Shown here piece after piece: positions 1 to 13,418 of a stretch of 64,000 nucleotides of DNA. Every line of letters starts with the position of its first letter. Position 1 is the first letter of the stretch. The stretch comes from Brachynemurus nebulosus (lineage: Eukaryota > Arthropoda > Insecta > Neuroptera > Myrmeleontidae). The translations under genes and the position numbers were made by a program. The notes below the pieces were generated by a model. It was given only the letters and a program-made list of their open reading frames with translations. It did not search any database and was not told the DNA's origin. The DNA lies in the NCBI GenBank assembly GCA_035578155.1, contig JAPWDM010000001.1:83404650-83468649 (forward strand), written 5' to 3'.

Positions 1-60
1 TTGGGTAACCCCACATTTTTGGTGCGGTAGTGTAACCCCGCTCTCAATTTGTGGTCTAAA

Positions 61-150
61 ATTCAGTCTGCGCATGCGTTAGGTTTTAAAATTCAGTCTG
101 CGTATGCGTTGTGCACTAAAATTCAATCTGTGCATGCGTTAGGTTTGGAT
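61..150. repeat. three 30-bp tandem repeats
   Basis: Three near-identical units with an exact 30-bp period start at 61, 91 and 121. Each has an ATTCAGTCTG-type core followed by a GCATGCGTT core. The bases before them (1-50) contain two GTAACCCC motifs. No coding capacity is seen. Confidence 0.8.
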
Positions 151-889
151 TCTGGTTTGGTTTAGGCATGTTATTTCTGGTGAGTAATGGGTTAACACAA
201 ATCCGTGATGACCAAATTGTGATGGCGCATAATGGGTTAACTTGAATTAATTATATCGATGTGATAACTCATCTCTTCGGAGTTTCAAGGCCAACAGTAT
301 GAGCGATTGTGGGATTAAATGTCAACAACAAATTTTAAACCTTTGCGATTATAAGACCATATTAATTCTACCATATTTAAAGGTGTTTTGTCTGCTGGAT
401 CATAAGACATGTACCACATGACACACTGAATGTTGAACTGTAATGACTGCTCGTACTTCACATTCATGAATATTTTATTTAATAACTGCAAACACATTCA
501 TTTATTAGAAAAATTGTAAATAAAATAATACAAAATCACGTTGAATTATCTTTTTAAAATTAAAAACTAATAAAAACAGCATTGAAGACGTATTTAGCGC
601 ATTTAATATTCAACTTTGGGGAAACAAGGTTAGAACGTCAAAAGAATCCGTCAAAAATTCAATTCAGAACGTCGGTCGTTGTCATGTGCTACATGTCTTA
701 CCAGCCTATTTACAACTCACTTTTTTTTTTTGCTTGAGTGCAAAGAGTTAATACATGTACGTTGTACGTGCCGCGTCAAAGGTCAATCCATACACTAAGT
801 ACAGTAGGACCCCACACTACACGGTTTCAAACACCGTAAAAAAGTAGCCCGGATAATTGGGGTTCTACTGTGCTCCAAAACCCGTACAG
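151..889. other. no recognised feature
   Basis: AT-rich sequence with a poly-T run near 721. No reading frame looks coding, and I see no recognisable repeat boundary. Confidence 0.5.
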
Positions 890-2045
890 CTATGCTACTA
901 GGGTCTGCTTTTTGGAGGTTTTAATATTTTACCCCCACCTCGACCACTTTTAAGCTACAATTTCATGCTTTTTCGACGTTTTCAAAGTTTGTGCCTTTCG
1001 CACAGGTCACCCAAATAAACCTAGAGAGCTGAAATTTTGTATTCAGATTGAGTTAGTATCAGGGGGGTGCCTTTTGGGGGTCTCAACCTTTGACCCTTAC
1101 CCCCACCATTTTTATACCAAAAAGAACATGATTTTTCTTGTTTTTTAACAATTTCGTTCGGGTCAAATTCTCCCCAAATAAACCTAGAGGGCTAAAATTT
1201 TGTGTACAGGTTAAGCTAATAGCCAGACATTGCTTTTTGGAGGTTTCAACTTTTAACCCTTACCCCCACGATTTTTACGCCAATATTTCCTTGATTTTTT
1301 TGCTTTTTTTTCTAACACGTCTAGAGACTCTCAAAGGAAAGCTAGAGGGCTGAAATTTCGAACGTGTATTGAATTAGTATCCAGCTAGTAACTTTTAAGG
1401 ATTCCACATTGCTTTTCCCACCCACTTCTCCCATTTTTACATCGTAATTCAATGGTATTGTTAAATGTGTTTTAAATGCTTTATCTTTATTCTAATATAA
1501 GTAGGCGTATAGTAATTTTAAAAATTTAAAAAAAGATGAACTTACTTTTATAACAAATGCAATACATAAATATTAAGTAATTTAAAAATGTTATTAAAGT
1601 CACTGTTTATTTATAAAATAGGAATTTTGGATTTTTATTTATAAAATAGAAATTTTGGATTTTTTTGGAAAGAGAAAATATCTTCATAAAGGCCTTCCAG
1701 TTTACTATTTAAGGTCCTTTTTTAATATTTAAAAATAAAACACAAAGGCAACTGGTGGATAAGCATGGGTAGGAATGTCCTCGTACAAATTGTGTTGGCT
1801 TTTTTCCTGCTAACTGCTATCGGCACAAAATTTAAATTTACTGAGATTCATCCCTTAAAAACTTAAAACCTTTTTTTAAAGCCCCGATCAACCGGACACT
1901 CATCATCAGTTTTGAAACCACCAAAATGACAAATCGCTTGTAGACTTTCAATCACATTTCGCTTGTAGACATTCAATACCGAAGATGAAGGGAAAAATTC
2001 GACTTCCGTGATGGGGCGTCGCTGCTCACGACGTTTTTTTAACAT
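890..2045. repeat. dispersed 1.15-kb repeat, copy 1
   Basis: This stretch matches 32570-33716 in the same orientation over its whole length with scattered substitutions. The first half is itself made of degenerate units of about 130-170 bp, each carrying a phrase like CCTAGAGGGCTGAAATTT next to T-rich and CCCCAC-rich blocks. The second half (1740-2045) is unique sequence shared by both copies. A short minus-strand reading frame (1863-2040) is kept in both copies, but the differences between copies change many residues, so coding is not supported. The family is not recognised. Confidence 0.75.
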
Positions 2046-2763
2046 GCAGAATATAATGCTCATTTCGGTTATTTTTTGACTCGGTTATTACCGGTGTTTT
2101 TTTTTTTAATCAATAATCGGAGAAAAAACCCGACAAATTATTTTAAAAAATTTAAAAAATAGTCATTAGTCAGTGGCCGGTGATTTATTTTTATTAAAAA
2201 AAAATAATAATAATTAATTTCTTTAAAGTTCTAATACATTTAGTTAATTATGATTATTGTGGTATGGAAAATAATGAAATCATGTCCTATTTTCAATATT
2301 TATTTTCATGTGCTTCAATACCCAGTAATAAAATCGACTGTCTCGATCCAACCTGACAGACCAATACCAAGATTTAAGAGGGAACCAACAGGCAAAGCGG
2401 GAACCAACAAGCAAATTTATCAGATATTGTTATCAAAATTTCACTCGCCTTTCAAAATGACTTATTAATTAGTAATTTACTAGAATTTTTAAAAACTTCC
2501 AGATAATAAGAAATTTAGAAAAATAAATAATTTTCTTTTATCACTATGCATTATTTAGTAATTAATAAATATAATAATATATGAATTTATCTGTTAATTT
2601 GTCTTACCATATTACACTGACAGTGAGTTCTATATATATTTTTTTTTAATAAATACTTCGCTTTCGCATTTTTGTTAGATGATAGTTATTCTTCTCGTTA
2701 AATTGCTTAATTTTTTTGTTTTTGTTTATGTATTTACGGTATTAAATTCGTTTAAAAATAAAT
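2046..2763. other. no recognised feature
   Basis: Very AT-rich sequence with homopolymer runs. I see no gene or repeat boundary. Confidence 0.5.
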
Positions 2764-2990
2764 ATAACATAAAAGCCCCTATACCGGAACACTATTTTTA
2801 GGTGTGTCATTAAACTGGCTTATGAAAATTAATAAATAAATTAAACACCCATTTTTTTCCCAATAAGCATGAAACCAAGTTTCCTAATCCAATGAATAAG
2901 TTTTTAAACAAATACAACCCAAAAATTTTTAATTATTAATGTTTTTCTTTTACAAGCTGTAAGTACCCATATCGGAAATCATTAACATCA
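2764..2990 (+). repeat. partial copy of an AAAAGCCCC-ended repeat
   Basis: About 230 bp matches 27966-28175 in the same orientation, starting with the same AAAAGCCCCTATACCGGAAC motif. At 27972-29855 the same family has an inverted terminal copy, so this is likely the left part of a truncated TIR element. Confidence 0.65.
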
Positions 2991-4338
<1,348 letters not shown>

Positions 4339-4339
<1 letters not shown>

Positions 4340-5596
4340 CGAGAAACAGTTACAATTTCAAATATTATCGAGAGCTTGTGAATACGTTATAGTGTGTCGA
4401 CAAACCGTGACGGGCGCCCTCCCCATTGCCCGTGCGACCTCCCGCACGAACAATTCTATGTATGTATTTAAATGTACGTATTCAGACCAATACGAACCGG
4501 TTTTTGCGGGCAAATTGACGGACAATCTATCTGCGGGCATCTTACGAACTTGAAGTGGGTAGGTAATAAAATATTTCAAGCCGCCAAACCCTTGAAAAAA
4601 TTTTTTTTTACTTTCTAACAAACTGTTAGGTAAAAAATCTAAACATAAATGTTTTCACTAGTGCAATTAAAATAATACACAATTTTAAATCTATTGTAAG
4701 GGTCACGTATTCAATTTTGTTTCATCTTTTGCGTATAACATTAGTTAAATACAAAATTTTTAAATAATATTTAAAACTTAGTTTATTAAAATAATGAAAG
4801 TTAAATACATTTAATAGTATTCAATATAATACCATATGCCTTTGTCTTCTTAACAATTATTTTTTAACCAAATAAACGCGGTTTATTTCTAAATCAAAAA
4901 ATTTATTACAAAGCATTTGAAGAGTAAACGAAAGACATTCCTACTTCTTGCCGAACATTTATTAGCACTTGTAGACAAGAGAACTTTCGCAGAAACAGGT
5001 ATAAAAAATATAGAATATGAGTAACCAAATATACACACGGCTAAATTACCAATTAGGTAAGTACTGAGAAATACATGAATCATTGTCGGAAAATAAAAAC
5101 TTACATTTTCATAATGAAATAAACATAAAGATAAAAAAAATAGAAGGTATTTGCAGTCAATATGCAATAAAATCCATCTTATTTTTTCTTCCTTTAATAT
5201 GTATTTTTATTTTTACATATCCTTCGCTATTCAAAAACGAAGTAATAAAATTTTTTGAGAATTCCAGATTTTGCATTTAACTGTCAATAGACACAAAATA
5301 TGTTTACTTAAAATATACATAATTTTATGGCCCTGTATGCTTACAATTTCAAAACCTTTTGTTTGACACGTTTCCCCACTTGTTGGTTCTGTTGTATTTT
5401 TATAAAAATAGTTTTTATGAGGTGCCCGCTTCGGTGTGAATGTCGAATTTGACCGCATTGTGCCACGTGCCATTTTGCGGGCAAATTGCGGGCACGTTTC
5501 GATCGCCCGAACCGGTCGGACCGGTCCTTTATACGTAGTAATGTTTCACAAGCACTCGATAATATTTGAAATTGAAAAATTGTAACTGTTTCTCGC
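4339..5596. mobile_element. non-autonomous TIR transposon next to (TA)n
   Basis: The ends are inverted copies beginning GCGAGAAACAGTTACAATTT and stay similar for about 40 bp, including a shared ATTATCGAG block. The three bases ATT lie directly outside both ends, which could be a 3-bp target duplication. Subterminal GC-richer blocks repeat the motif GCGGGCAAATTG near both ends. No transposase frame is visible, so it is a MITE-like or deleted element of uncertain superfamily. Part of it (near 5000-5080) resembles 29870-29935, so the interior is itself a mosaic. Confidence 0.75.
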
Positions 5597-5663
5597 ATTA
5601 GAGAGAGTACCAATACACATAGGTGTTTGAATGATTGTCTGTATAGGGTGGCTGTCGAACACA

Positions 5664-5736
5664 GGATCGTTGGTATAATGGCAAACAAACCTGGCTAGTT
5701 ACCGAGAGATTCTGGGTTAGATTCCCGGCCGATCCG
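5664..5736 (+). tRNA. tRNA-Gly-like sequence, probably a pseudogene or SINE head
   Basis: 73 nt fold by eye into a cloverleaf. The acceptor stem GGATCG pairs with CGATCC, the T arm is CTGGG/CCCGG around TTAGATT, and the D-arm/A box reads TGGTATAATGGC. The T arm and 3' acceptor strand resemble arthropod tRNA-Gly. The anticodon loop CTAGTTA would give AGT (Thr) and its stem has a mismatch, so the tRNA looks degenerate. A TTTTTT run at 5741 could act as a polymerase III terminator. It lies 67 bp outside the TIR element. Confidence 0.5.
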
Positions 5737-5746
5737 GATAATTTTT

Positions 5747-6265
5747 TCAATCATTTTGTGATTTTTAATTTACGATATTAGCAAATAAGTATGCCTATAA
5801 AAAATAACTTGTTTTTCTGCTGTAAATTTTTTTCTATTTAAGTTGAGTAAAACGTATGACAACTTAACCTTATTATGTAATGTTCTAATGAACAATATGT
5901 AATAATCCATAAATATCTCTTTTTTTTACTTAAATTGATTTAAGATACTTTGGCTTGTCATCACAGAATTTATGTGTAAACTTCTGTAGACACCTTTTAA
6001 TTTTATACATTTTTAGGTTACTTTTTCTAAGCATTATGTGGCATTACTCATTGCATTATATTTTGTTATACGTACGTATAAAGAATCCGAAAATAAATTA
6101 AGTAAATAATAAAATAATACACAATATTTATAACATTTTTATTTTACTTTCCTTAGTTGAATTACAATGGAATGAAATGAATTGTGATAGATAAATTTAT
6201 GGTGCCTTTTTTTCTGTTAAAGTCCAAATTTAAAAAACTAATAGTAGTAGAAAGTAGTTTTAAGT
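5747..6265. other. no recognised feature
   Basis: AT-rich sequence. A duplicated AAAAAACTAATAGTAG phrase begins near 6233 and leads into the inverted-repeat unit at 6266. Confidence 0.45.
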
Positions 6266-7080
6266 AATAGGAAATTAAAAAACTAATAGTAGCATTAGGT
6301 GCGCTATGTGATAGTAAGTCTTATATACCAATATTAGGGCTATAAACGTAATCGTCTTCGAGTAAAACCACTTTAACCCTTACACTACCAACCCTTTTTT
6401 CTTCCGAATTATAATAATAATTTATTTGGCCAATTACTTATGGCCAGGATACAAGTGAAAAATTATTTAAAAAAATCCATTGACCCATGGAAACTGAGAA
6501 AAGCACAAAATGTAGTGGGACATAATGTCCCAATTGTACCCAAAATTGGGATAATATGTCCCATTGGTATTCAGAATAGTAAAATGCAAATATATAAAGC
6601 TAAATATTCATTTATTTATAAAACATAAAAAGTCAATTGATATTATGAAAATATAAAAGTAAAAACCATATAAAACATTATAAAAAGACATAATTTGAAA
6701 TTATGAGTGATATGTTGAGTCGCCAAATGTTCACGAAGAAAGCGACGGCGATTAGTATTCCCCGTATTGGGGTTGGTAGGAAATCAGACCTCCGTTCTTC
6801 CTCCCGGACAACTAATTACTTATTTTGTTATTTTTCGTTAAGAGATATGTTTGTCATAATCTGTTATTTACAGTGAAACCTGCCAAGTTGGACATCTCTG
6901 TATACTGGACACCTGCTCAAGTTGGACACTTTTCAATTGGCCTGGCTAAATTACATTGTTTTAAATGCATATTAATACTTATAAGTTGGACACCTCTATA
7001 TGTTGGAAACCTGTCTAATTTGGACAGTTTTTTAAAATGATTTTTGATATTTTGACCTGTTTACGTTGGACATTCATGTA

Positions 7081-7187
7081 TTTTACACGTGACCGAAACA
7101 CGTGTTAGTTATGTTATGACAGTTATAATAATTGAATTTTTACACGTGACCGAAACACGTGTTAGTTATGTCCTAAAAATATAAAAG
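7081..7187 (+). promoter_or_regulatory. likely Tigger promoter with a duplicated palindromic box
   Basis: A 33-bp unit occurs twice, at 7081-7113 and 7138-7170. Each copy contains ACACGTG and CACGTGT, E-box-like palindromes. A TATA box (TATAAAAG) follows at 7180-7187, about 92 bp before the transposase ATG. The arrangement suggests the element's own promoter. Confidence 0.55.
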
Positions 7188-7278
7188 CTCGGCAGTCACA
7201 ATGGTTATTAGTCAATAATCAGCAGTGATTTCATGTGTACAGATCTCTTGAATATTTATTAGTTACAAATTTAGCACC

Positions 7279-8025
7279 ATGAGTTCGAAGCGAAAATGTT
7301 TAGTAGAATTGACCATTGAAAAGAAAAAAAATGTTATAGACTTAGTAGAGAATGGTGTTAGTTTAAGAAAGGCAGCCGACCAATTTGGAATTTCCAAATC
7401 AACTGTTGGGAATATTTTGAAGTGTAAAGACGAAATTTTGAAAGCTTACGAAAAGAATTGCAGCGCCGAACGAAAACGAAAAATTCGTAAAACTGGTGAT
7501 GAAGCAATAAATCAAAAAGTTTATAACTTTTTTGTTAAGTGCCGTTCATCGAATCTTCCAGTATCCGGTCCTCTACTGCAAGAAAAAGCAAAAGCGATAG
7601 CCTTAAAATTAGACATTAATTTTCAAGCAAGTAATGGATGGTTAGAAAGTTTTCTAAATCGACATAATATTAAATTTAAAACTTTGTGTGGAGAGTCAGC
7701 ATCATCAGACTTAGAAGAGGCGGAAGAGTGGAAAAGAAAACTGGAAAATCTGTTGCAAGATTATGCGCCAGAAGATCGGTTTAATGCAGACGAAACTGGT
7801 CTTTTTTAGCGTTTATTAGACAAAAAAAGTTATGTTGCACAAGGTGATCCATGCAAAGGTGGTAAATTGTCTAAAGAACGGTTAACTGTTCTATTATGTA
7901 CGAGTTCGGTCGGAGAAAAGTTAACGCCGTTAGTAATTGGGAAATCAGCACGTCCTAGAGCTTTTAAACAAATGAGATGTAAGGAGCTTCCCGTTATTAA
8001 CCTTAAAATTACTAAGCGTAGATGA
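7279..8025 (+). pseudogene. Tigger/pogo transposase, broken and truncated
   Basis: The open part (7279-7809, 176 codons) begins with a helix-turn-helix of psq/CENP-B type (residues about 10-55, including RKAADQFGISKSTVGNI), then a second CENP-B-like DNA-binding domain (about 75-130, GWLESFLNRHNIKF). It ends at the start of the DDE domain, FNADETGLF, which holds the first catalytic Asp. A TAG stop follows at 7807. The same frame continues as transposase-like sequence to a TGA at 8023-8025, then gives way to the terminal repeat, so the second and third catalytic acids are missing. It cannot be an active transposase, but the DNA-binding half is intact and could still be made. Confidence 0.88.
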
Positions 8026-8846
8026 TTTTGGTATTTTGCATATGTTGGACACCTGTTTATGTAGGACAGTTTTTGATTGCACCGCGGGTGTCCAACTTAA
8101 ACAGGTTCTACTGTATTACTGCGTTTAGTAGGAATAATAATCTCTGCAATACAATTTAACTGTTTAATTTTTTAACTTTTCGTCCTTCAGATTTTATTCA
8201 AGACTTGAGCTACACTTCAATGTGTTGTTTTTTATTTTTTATTCTATAATATTAATTAAATTCGTGTTGATTTTTATTATTTGATGGTTTTTAGATGATT
8301 AATTGCATAAATACTGAATATCACACGTTAGGCGCACTGTTTTATGGTCAATCAGGTTAAACAATGACACCTTCGAATCTGGTGGAATACTAAAGACAAC
8401 GGGTATGAGTTCGCTTCAGGAAAATATACTGAGTTGGCGGCTCAATACGCTCGCAATTAAGAAATTGCCAACTCGGGCAATCCAAAAAAATATTGTTTTA
8501 AATGAGTGACAGACTCTGTTTCCATACTAATTTTACCACGTTCTGTTAGAAAATCATGGTCTCATTCTTATTCCGTGGCGTCTTCATATTTTTACAGCAC
8601 ATCAAGTACAGTTTTTTGCATCCTTTTTCTGCACATGACCTTGGAATATACACCAAAAATTAGCTCTCCTCTGTTCTATATCCAAGTCTATTTTGAAAAA
8701 GATCCGAGCACGGGAAATATTCTAATTTCACTTAAAGTGGTTTTACCCAAAGACGATTATGTTTAAAGCCCTAATATTGGTATATAATACTTACTAGCAC
8801 ATAGCGCACTTAATGCTACTATTAGTTTTTCAATTTCCTATTTAGG

Positions 8847-9168
8847 CACTTTTACCCCTCTTTATCCTGAAGGGTCCTTTTTACCCCAATTTTTGAAGTC
8901 ATACCAGTTTTGTGTATTGAGCTTAATTTGACTTCTGAGTTATTATGTTTATAAAAAAGCCTTATGTTTTATTAAATTTCATTTTAAATAAATCAAAGTG
9001 CTTTGTAAAGTAAAGAAAATAAATCAAGGTATCAAAGTACAAAGTAAATCGATTTTTTTCCATTATTTTAATGAAAAACGTAAAAAGTTGGATGAAAATT
9101 TCTAACGGTTCCAGAGATATTTACATAATTATAATTTATAAACGAAGTAAGAAAAAGGGGTCAATCCA
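8847..9168. other. no recognised feature
   Basis: AT-rich sequence between two mobile elements, with no gene or clear repeat. Confidence 0.45.
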
Positions 9169-9170
9169 TA

Positions 9171-10298
9171 GGGTTGACCGGGGTAAATGTGAATTGGGGC
9201 AATTGTGAACGGCGCCTATAATTTCTAAAATAACATTAATTTTGTTAAAAATCAAATATTAGTATGTTTTTCTGTCCTTTCTTAATATGCTATTAAGATT
9301 TCATCACAATTCTCCGAGTATTAGTATTTTTTTTTAATTTTGAAAAAACCCTTGCAAAATTTTGTGTATCTTACTTCGACCAATCCACAAAAAAAAAATT
9401 TTCAAATACATTTTCTTTTTTTTAAAAGGTAAGAAATGAATAAAGGTACTTCTAAAGAAGTGGTCTAAAGCCTGAAGGGGTTCCTTATTAACTGCTAAAG
9501 AAATTGGACAATTTATTACCAATTCACAATTACCCCATGATTTTAAAATTTCGGGGTAATTGTGAACGTCATTCACAAATACCCCCATCCGGTCAAAAAT
9601 TTCAGTAGTGTCCTTTTCACAGTTGAAAATGTTGATGATGATGTACAATGACATTATTGTACAAGTTTCCGTTGTACAAACAACACAAAAAAAAAAAATA
9701 TATTGTTGTTTTTTGTTCATGTAAACTGAATGTATTTCCTTGAAAAAGTCTTATTTTTCTTGTTTTTGTGTGAAAATCATGTAATTTTTTGATTTTTTAT
9801 TTGATAAAATGACAAAATATCATCAAAATATCATTTTTAGCTTGTAACAAATTTGTTCTTACAATTTTTGTTATTTTTATTTAACCTTTATTTTTTTTGA
9901 CAAATTTGAGGTATGCGTAACTTGCATTAAACAAAGAGAAATTGTGACCGCTAGAGTAGGACGAAAAATTTGAAAGTGGGGTAAATATGAAGAATTTGAG
10001 TTGGCCCTTACTTTGATGTACCTCACTCCTCTTGTAATCCATTCTAAATAATTTTTCTGATGGCATTCACATTTACCCCGAAATTCATAAGATTTGCAAA
10101 ACCGCACCGGGGAAATGTGAATGGCTTATAAAATTTTTGTTTTTCATACGAATTTGCTCAAAATTTGTGTGGTGCATCCTGAATAATGTAGAATTAGAAA
10201 TAAATCAACCATAATGTGATATATAAAATAAAAAATACTTAAAACAACGCTTTTATCTCAATTCATGAAAATCCATTCACAATTACCCCGGTCAACCC
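9171..10298. mobile_element. TA-flanked MITE with GGGTTGACCGGGGTAA termini
   Basis: The left end GGGTTGACCGGGGTAA is repeated inverted at the right end. TA lies directly outside each end, consistent with a Tc1/mariner-like target duplication. Phrases such as GGGGTAATTGTGAA recur inside in both orientations (near 9553, 10060 and 10110), a common feature of subterminal transposase-binding repeats. No transposase frame is present in the 1128 bp, so it depends on another element for movement. Confidence 0.85.
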
Positions 10299-10300
10299 TA

Positions 10301-11062
10301 TCAAGTGATCCAAATTTGAATTAATTTTTTTCCTGACCTCACTCAATATCTTTTTTCCTTTGATTTGCTTGAAGAGCTACTCTAACTTAGTACAAATTTC
10401 AAATTTTAGATTTCTATCATTTATAGTCGCCTTTTTAAATAATTTTGAAATTTGGAAAATTCGCAAATTTTGACAGTGTAACATAATACGGTTTTTACTC
10501 TAACTCCGTTTAGGGTTGTGGTAGAAATATAAGAAAAACATCATTCTCTTCAGAACTGGATAGGCTTTAATTTGATATATTACAAGTGTGTGTTTAAAGC
10601 AACTAAAATTTTTTATATAAAAACTTAAAATTTCAAAAAAGATTCCAAGAAAATAATATTCTCAAAAATTTCGAAAAAAATCCTAGTTATTCTTTTACCT
10701 TTTATAAACAGAATTTAAAAAAATCAAGTTGAGATCTTCATGGGATCATATATATTTTTAAATTTATCTATGAAGAGACATTAAAATACGCATCTAAAAA
10801 ATCTTGAAGTTAGTGTGTTCTGATAATTATAATTCAGTTTATTAACAGATATAGGGTTTATATGTGTAAATGGCAATTTTATGTATGTTATGGAAGAAAC
10901 TCTGTGAGTTTCAATAAGTTCCGATAAAGATACAGTTATTTTATTTGTCCTGAGTCAGTCAAGCTGTGACAGGAAACAGACGAGTAGGATCTTGCAAGCA
11001 GAACTTTAGATATGAATCGATCTCATACCAGTCCTTAAGCAGTGCAGTTCAGTTAATTGCTC
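10301..11062. other. no recognised feature
   Basis: AT-rich sequence with no gene-like reading frame and no repeat that I could delimit. Confidence 0.45.
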
Positions 11063-11150
11063 AGTGTTTCTAAAAGTGGGTTGTATAATCCCAGTACCCT
11101 ATTGAAAGTGTTGCTAGTTTCTAAAAGTGGGTTGTGTAACCCCAGTCTTT
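11063..11150 (+). repeat. short direct duplication with a GTAACCCCAG motif
   Basis: The phrase TTTCTAAAAGTGGGTTGT occurs twice about 50 bp apart, each followed by a TAACCCCAG-like or TAATCCCAG-like block. A related GTAACCCC motif occurs at the very start of the window. Confidence 0.55.
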
Positions 11151-11509
11151 ATATTCAATCTGATCCAGCAATTCGGTGTTCAACCATAGAATAGTATAGA
11201 AAGACAACTCAAAAAGTCGCTTAAAAAATTAAATTATCATTACAGAAAAAATACGATGCCAATGGGGTGTGGCACACAGCTTCCTCGTACTCTTAATAGA
11301 CTTGAACACAGTATTCTACCAAATATAAGTATACCGTAAAATTATAATATTTTCACCCCAAAGTTCGAAAAAAATTGTTGTAACTCAAAATACTTAAAGG
11401 CTAAATTATAAAATAAGAGCAAAAATATTTTAGATACACCCCCAAAATACTTTAAAAAATTGAGCGAAGTGGTACTAGCAGTAAATAAGATATTGACATT
11501 TAATGGGAT

Positions 11510-11840
11510 TTCATGGTAGCGCTGTGGATACTATTGCTCCGAATGCAATGAAATTTGTAGGGGACCATTTAGGAACCAGACCGCATAATTTTTGCCTATT
11601 TCATAAAAAAGAATTGAATACTTCAGAAGTTATGCTACTTGGTGCAATTTAGTATACTAATGGAATGACATGATAGCGGCGTAACTACCGTTACTCCGAC
11701 TTCGATTAAATTCATAGGGAACCATCTAGGAACCAAACTGCATAATTTCTGAAAATTTCATTAATCGAATAGTTCAGAAGTTATGCCACTTGGTGCAAAC
11801 TGGTGACACACAGACGGACGAACGGACAGACACCAAACTA
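11510..11840 (+). repeat. two tandem ~155-bp units ending in a CAGACGGACGAACGG tail
   Basis: Units at about 11510-11650 and 11665-11805 share ACCATTTAGGAACCAGACCG-like and CAGAAGTTATGC-like blocks, the latter followed by a CTTGGTGCAA block. They are followed by CAGACGGACGAACGGACAGA, a tail common on arthropod interspersed repeats. It is probably the 3' part of an old non-coding element; the family is not identified. Confidence 0.6.
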
Positions 11841-11879
11841 AAATTGTTCAGGAAGTTCTAAAGCGTAAAAAATTTTATT

Positions 11880-13355
11880 TTGGAGGGAAAAAATTTTTTA
11901 TTTTTCAAAAGTGATCACAATGCTTCCGCTGCTTTAGTAGTCTCGGAAGCAATAGCAACAGTCATTTAAATTCCTATAGTATATTTTGTCTTTATCTAAT
12001 GAATGGCAAGATATATTTCTTAAAGAAATACTAACTTTTAGGCAGGGCTATAAAAAGATAACAATATATTAAAATGTTGTTGTCACACTCTTATAAACTG
12101 CTTATATTGGATTGTTGTCATGGTCGTCATAATTTTCAGTGGTATACAGCGTAAATACTTGCTTCAAAAAAAAAACCAGAGTTCTAGTGAAAAGAACGAC
12201 AACTGGAAATGACTCATCCACATAAATTTATGTTTTAGACAAACTCGTAATATAGCTATCTATCACAAGATCTACTATCTAATATATTGAAAAAGGATAG
12301 TAGGAATTATAATAACTTTTGAGTGTTTTTGGGAGGCACATTGTATTGGAAAAACAGTTTTTTTTAAATATGATCCCTATAGGATCCCAACTTAAAATTT
12401 TGTTTGTTTGTAGATCAATACTTAAGTAATTACCTAAAAATTTTTCAAAAAGATTTATCATATTAATTTTTTGGAATAATATTTTCAAAATTGAAGTTGA
12501 AAAATTAAAAGTTATAATTTTTTTGAAATTAGCTTGTTGCATATCATTTTAAAGCTTGTAAATTTCTAAAAAAAAAATGGTATTTTGCTCCAAAGCATAT
12601 CTTTATCCTAACCCGAAATATAGCTAGAAATGTAAAAAATTTTGTGGGCCTAAATTTCACATTTTTCACAATTTAAAAAATTGTTTAATAAAAAAGTACA
12701 TGAGATAAAAACAGAATCTTTTGGTTTCCTTCTTTTTTCACTTCTTTCCGTCTTCTTTCAGTATAACCAGAGGACAAAATCTTATGTTAATATAAAATAG
12801 TAAGGTAATTGTCTTTGGATCGCTTGATATGGATTGTACTGTAGGCTGGATTATACATAATAATTCCCCCCCCCCCTCTTAAGGACCCACAAAAAATATG
12901 AAATATAAAAAAATATTCGCTAGGCCAGTTTTGACTATTTTGGTAGTCCTCTTCAGCAGCATAAAAAAATAAAGATCAGAAATACAATAAAACTAGAAAA
13001 TATAAATATAAAAAATCAGAAATACCAGAAATATAGAAAGGTAATAATAATATAATAAGATAAAGGGTTAAGAAAAATATTTTCTTGTTAAAATTACCTA
13101 TATAAATATAAAAATAATAATAATAAAGAATAATCAATAAATATAAAAAAAAATAAAACAGAAGTAGAAATATATAAATATAAAAAATATAAAAATAAAA
13201 ACAGCAGAAAAGAGACGTAAAAATATACAAACATACAATAAAAATCGGAACAGTTTTGACATTTATATATTAATGAAGTTATTTATGAAAGAAACCTCTG
13301 ATAAGAAAAATTATTGTTAATAGAATGATTGTTTTTCAATTTAAATTCACCTCGC

Positions 13356-13360
<5 letters not shown>
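11880..13360. other. AT-rich spacer with possible retroelement debris
   Basis: No gene is seen. A C12 run lies near 12867. The segment 12905-12975 contains GTAGTCCTCTTCAGCAGC, which on the minus strand resembles the GAAGAGGAC-like phrase common in the terminal regions of Penelope-like elements; this is weak. 12976-13230 is A-rich simple sequence. Confidence 0.35.

Positions 13361-13418
<58 letters not shown>
13361..13418. repeat. (TA)n microsatellite
   Basis: A short TA tract with one interruption, directly before a MITE-like unit. Confidence 0.9.

Larger units (their letters stand above)
6871..8113 (+). mobile_element. pogo/Tigger-type DNA transposon, internally deleted
   Basis: The ends are inverted repeats: CAGTGAAACCTG at the left, and CAGGTTCTACTG at the right, whose complement reads CAGTAGAACCTG. 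TA flanks both sides, as expected of a Tc1/mariner-superfamily target. Subterminal copies of GTTGGACACCT repeat inward from both ends. A transposase frame starts at 7279. At 1.24 kb it is well short of a full-length Tigger (usually 2-3 kb), and the C-terminal catalytic half is absent. Confidence 0.9.
6266..8846. mobile_element. inverted-repeat unit enclosing a Tigger transposon
   Basis: An arm at 6266-6374 is found inverted at 8734-8846. Both arms carry the blocks GTGCGCTATGTG, CCAATATTAGGGCT and AAAACCACTTT. The interior contains the complete TA-flanked Tigger element at 6871-8113, which therefore arrived later. The outer unit has no recognisable coding of its own. The plus-strand reading frame at 8506-8766 resembles nothing known to me. 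Confidence 0.65.

Noticed and set aside
1863..2063. Minus-strand reading frame shared by both copies of the 1.15-kb repeat
   Set aside because: Differences between the copies (compare 33542-33716) mostly change residues, so there is no sign of protein-level selection; likely chance openness.
5341..5688. 115-codon minus-strand frame at the right end of the TIR element
   Set aside because: It crosses the terminal repeat and has no transposase motif; not supported as a gene.
8506..8766. 86-codon plus-strand frame inside the inverted-repeat unit
   Set aside because: Its 3' end is in the repeat arm, no motif is visible, and length is within chance for this base composition.
12976..13230. 84-codon minus-strand frame rich in Phe, Tyr and Leu
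   Set aside because: It reads A-rich simple sequence; the hydrophobic composition is a by-product, not a membrane protein.
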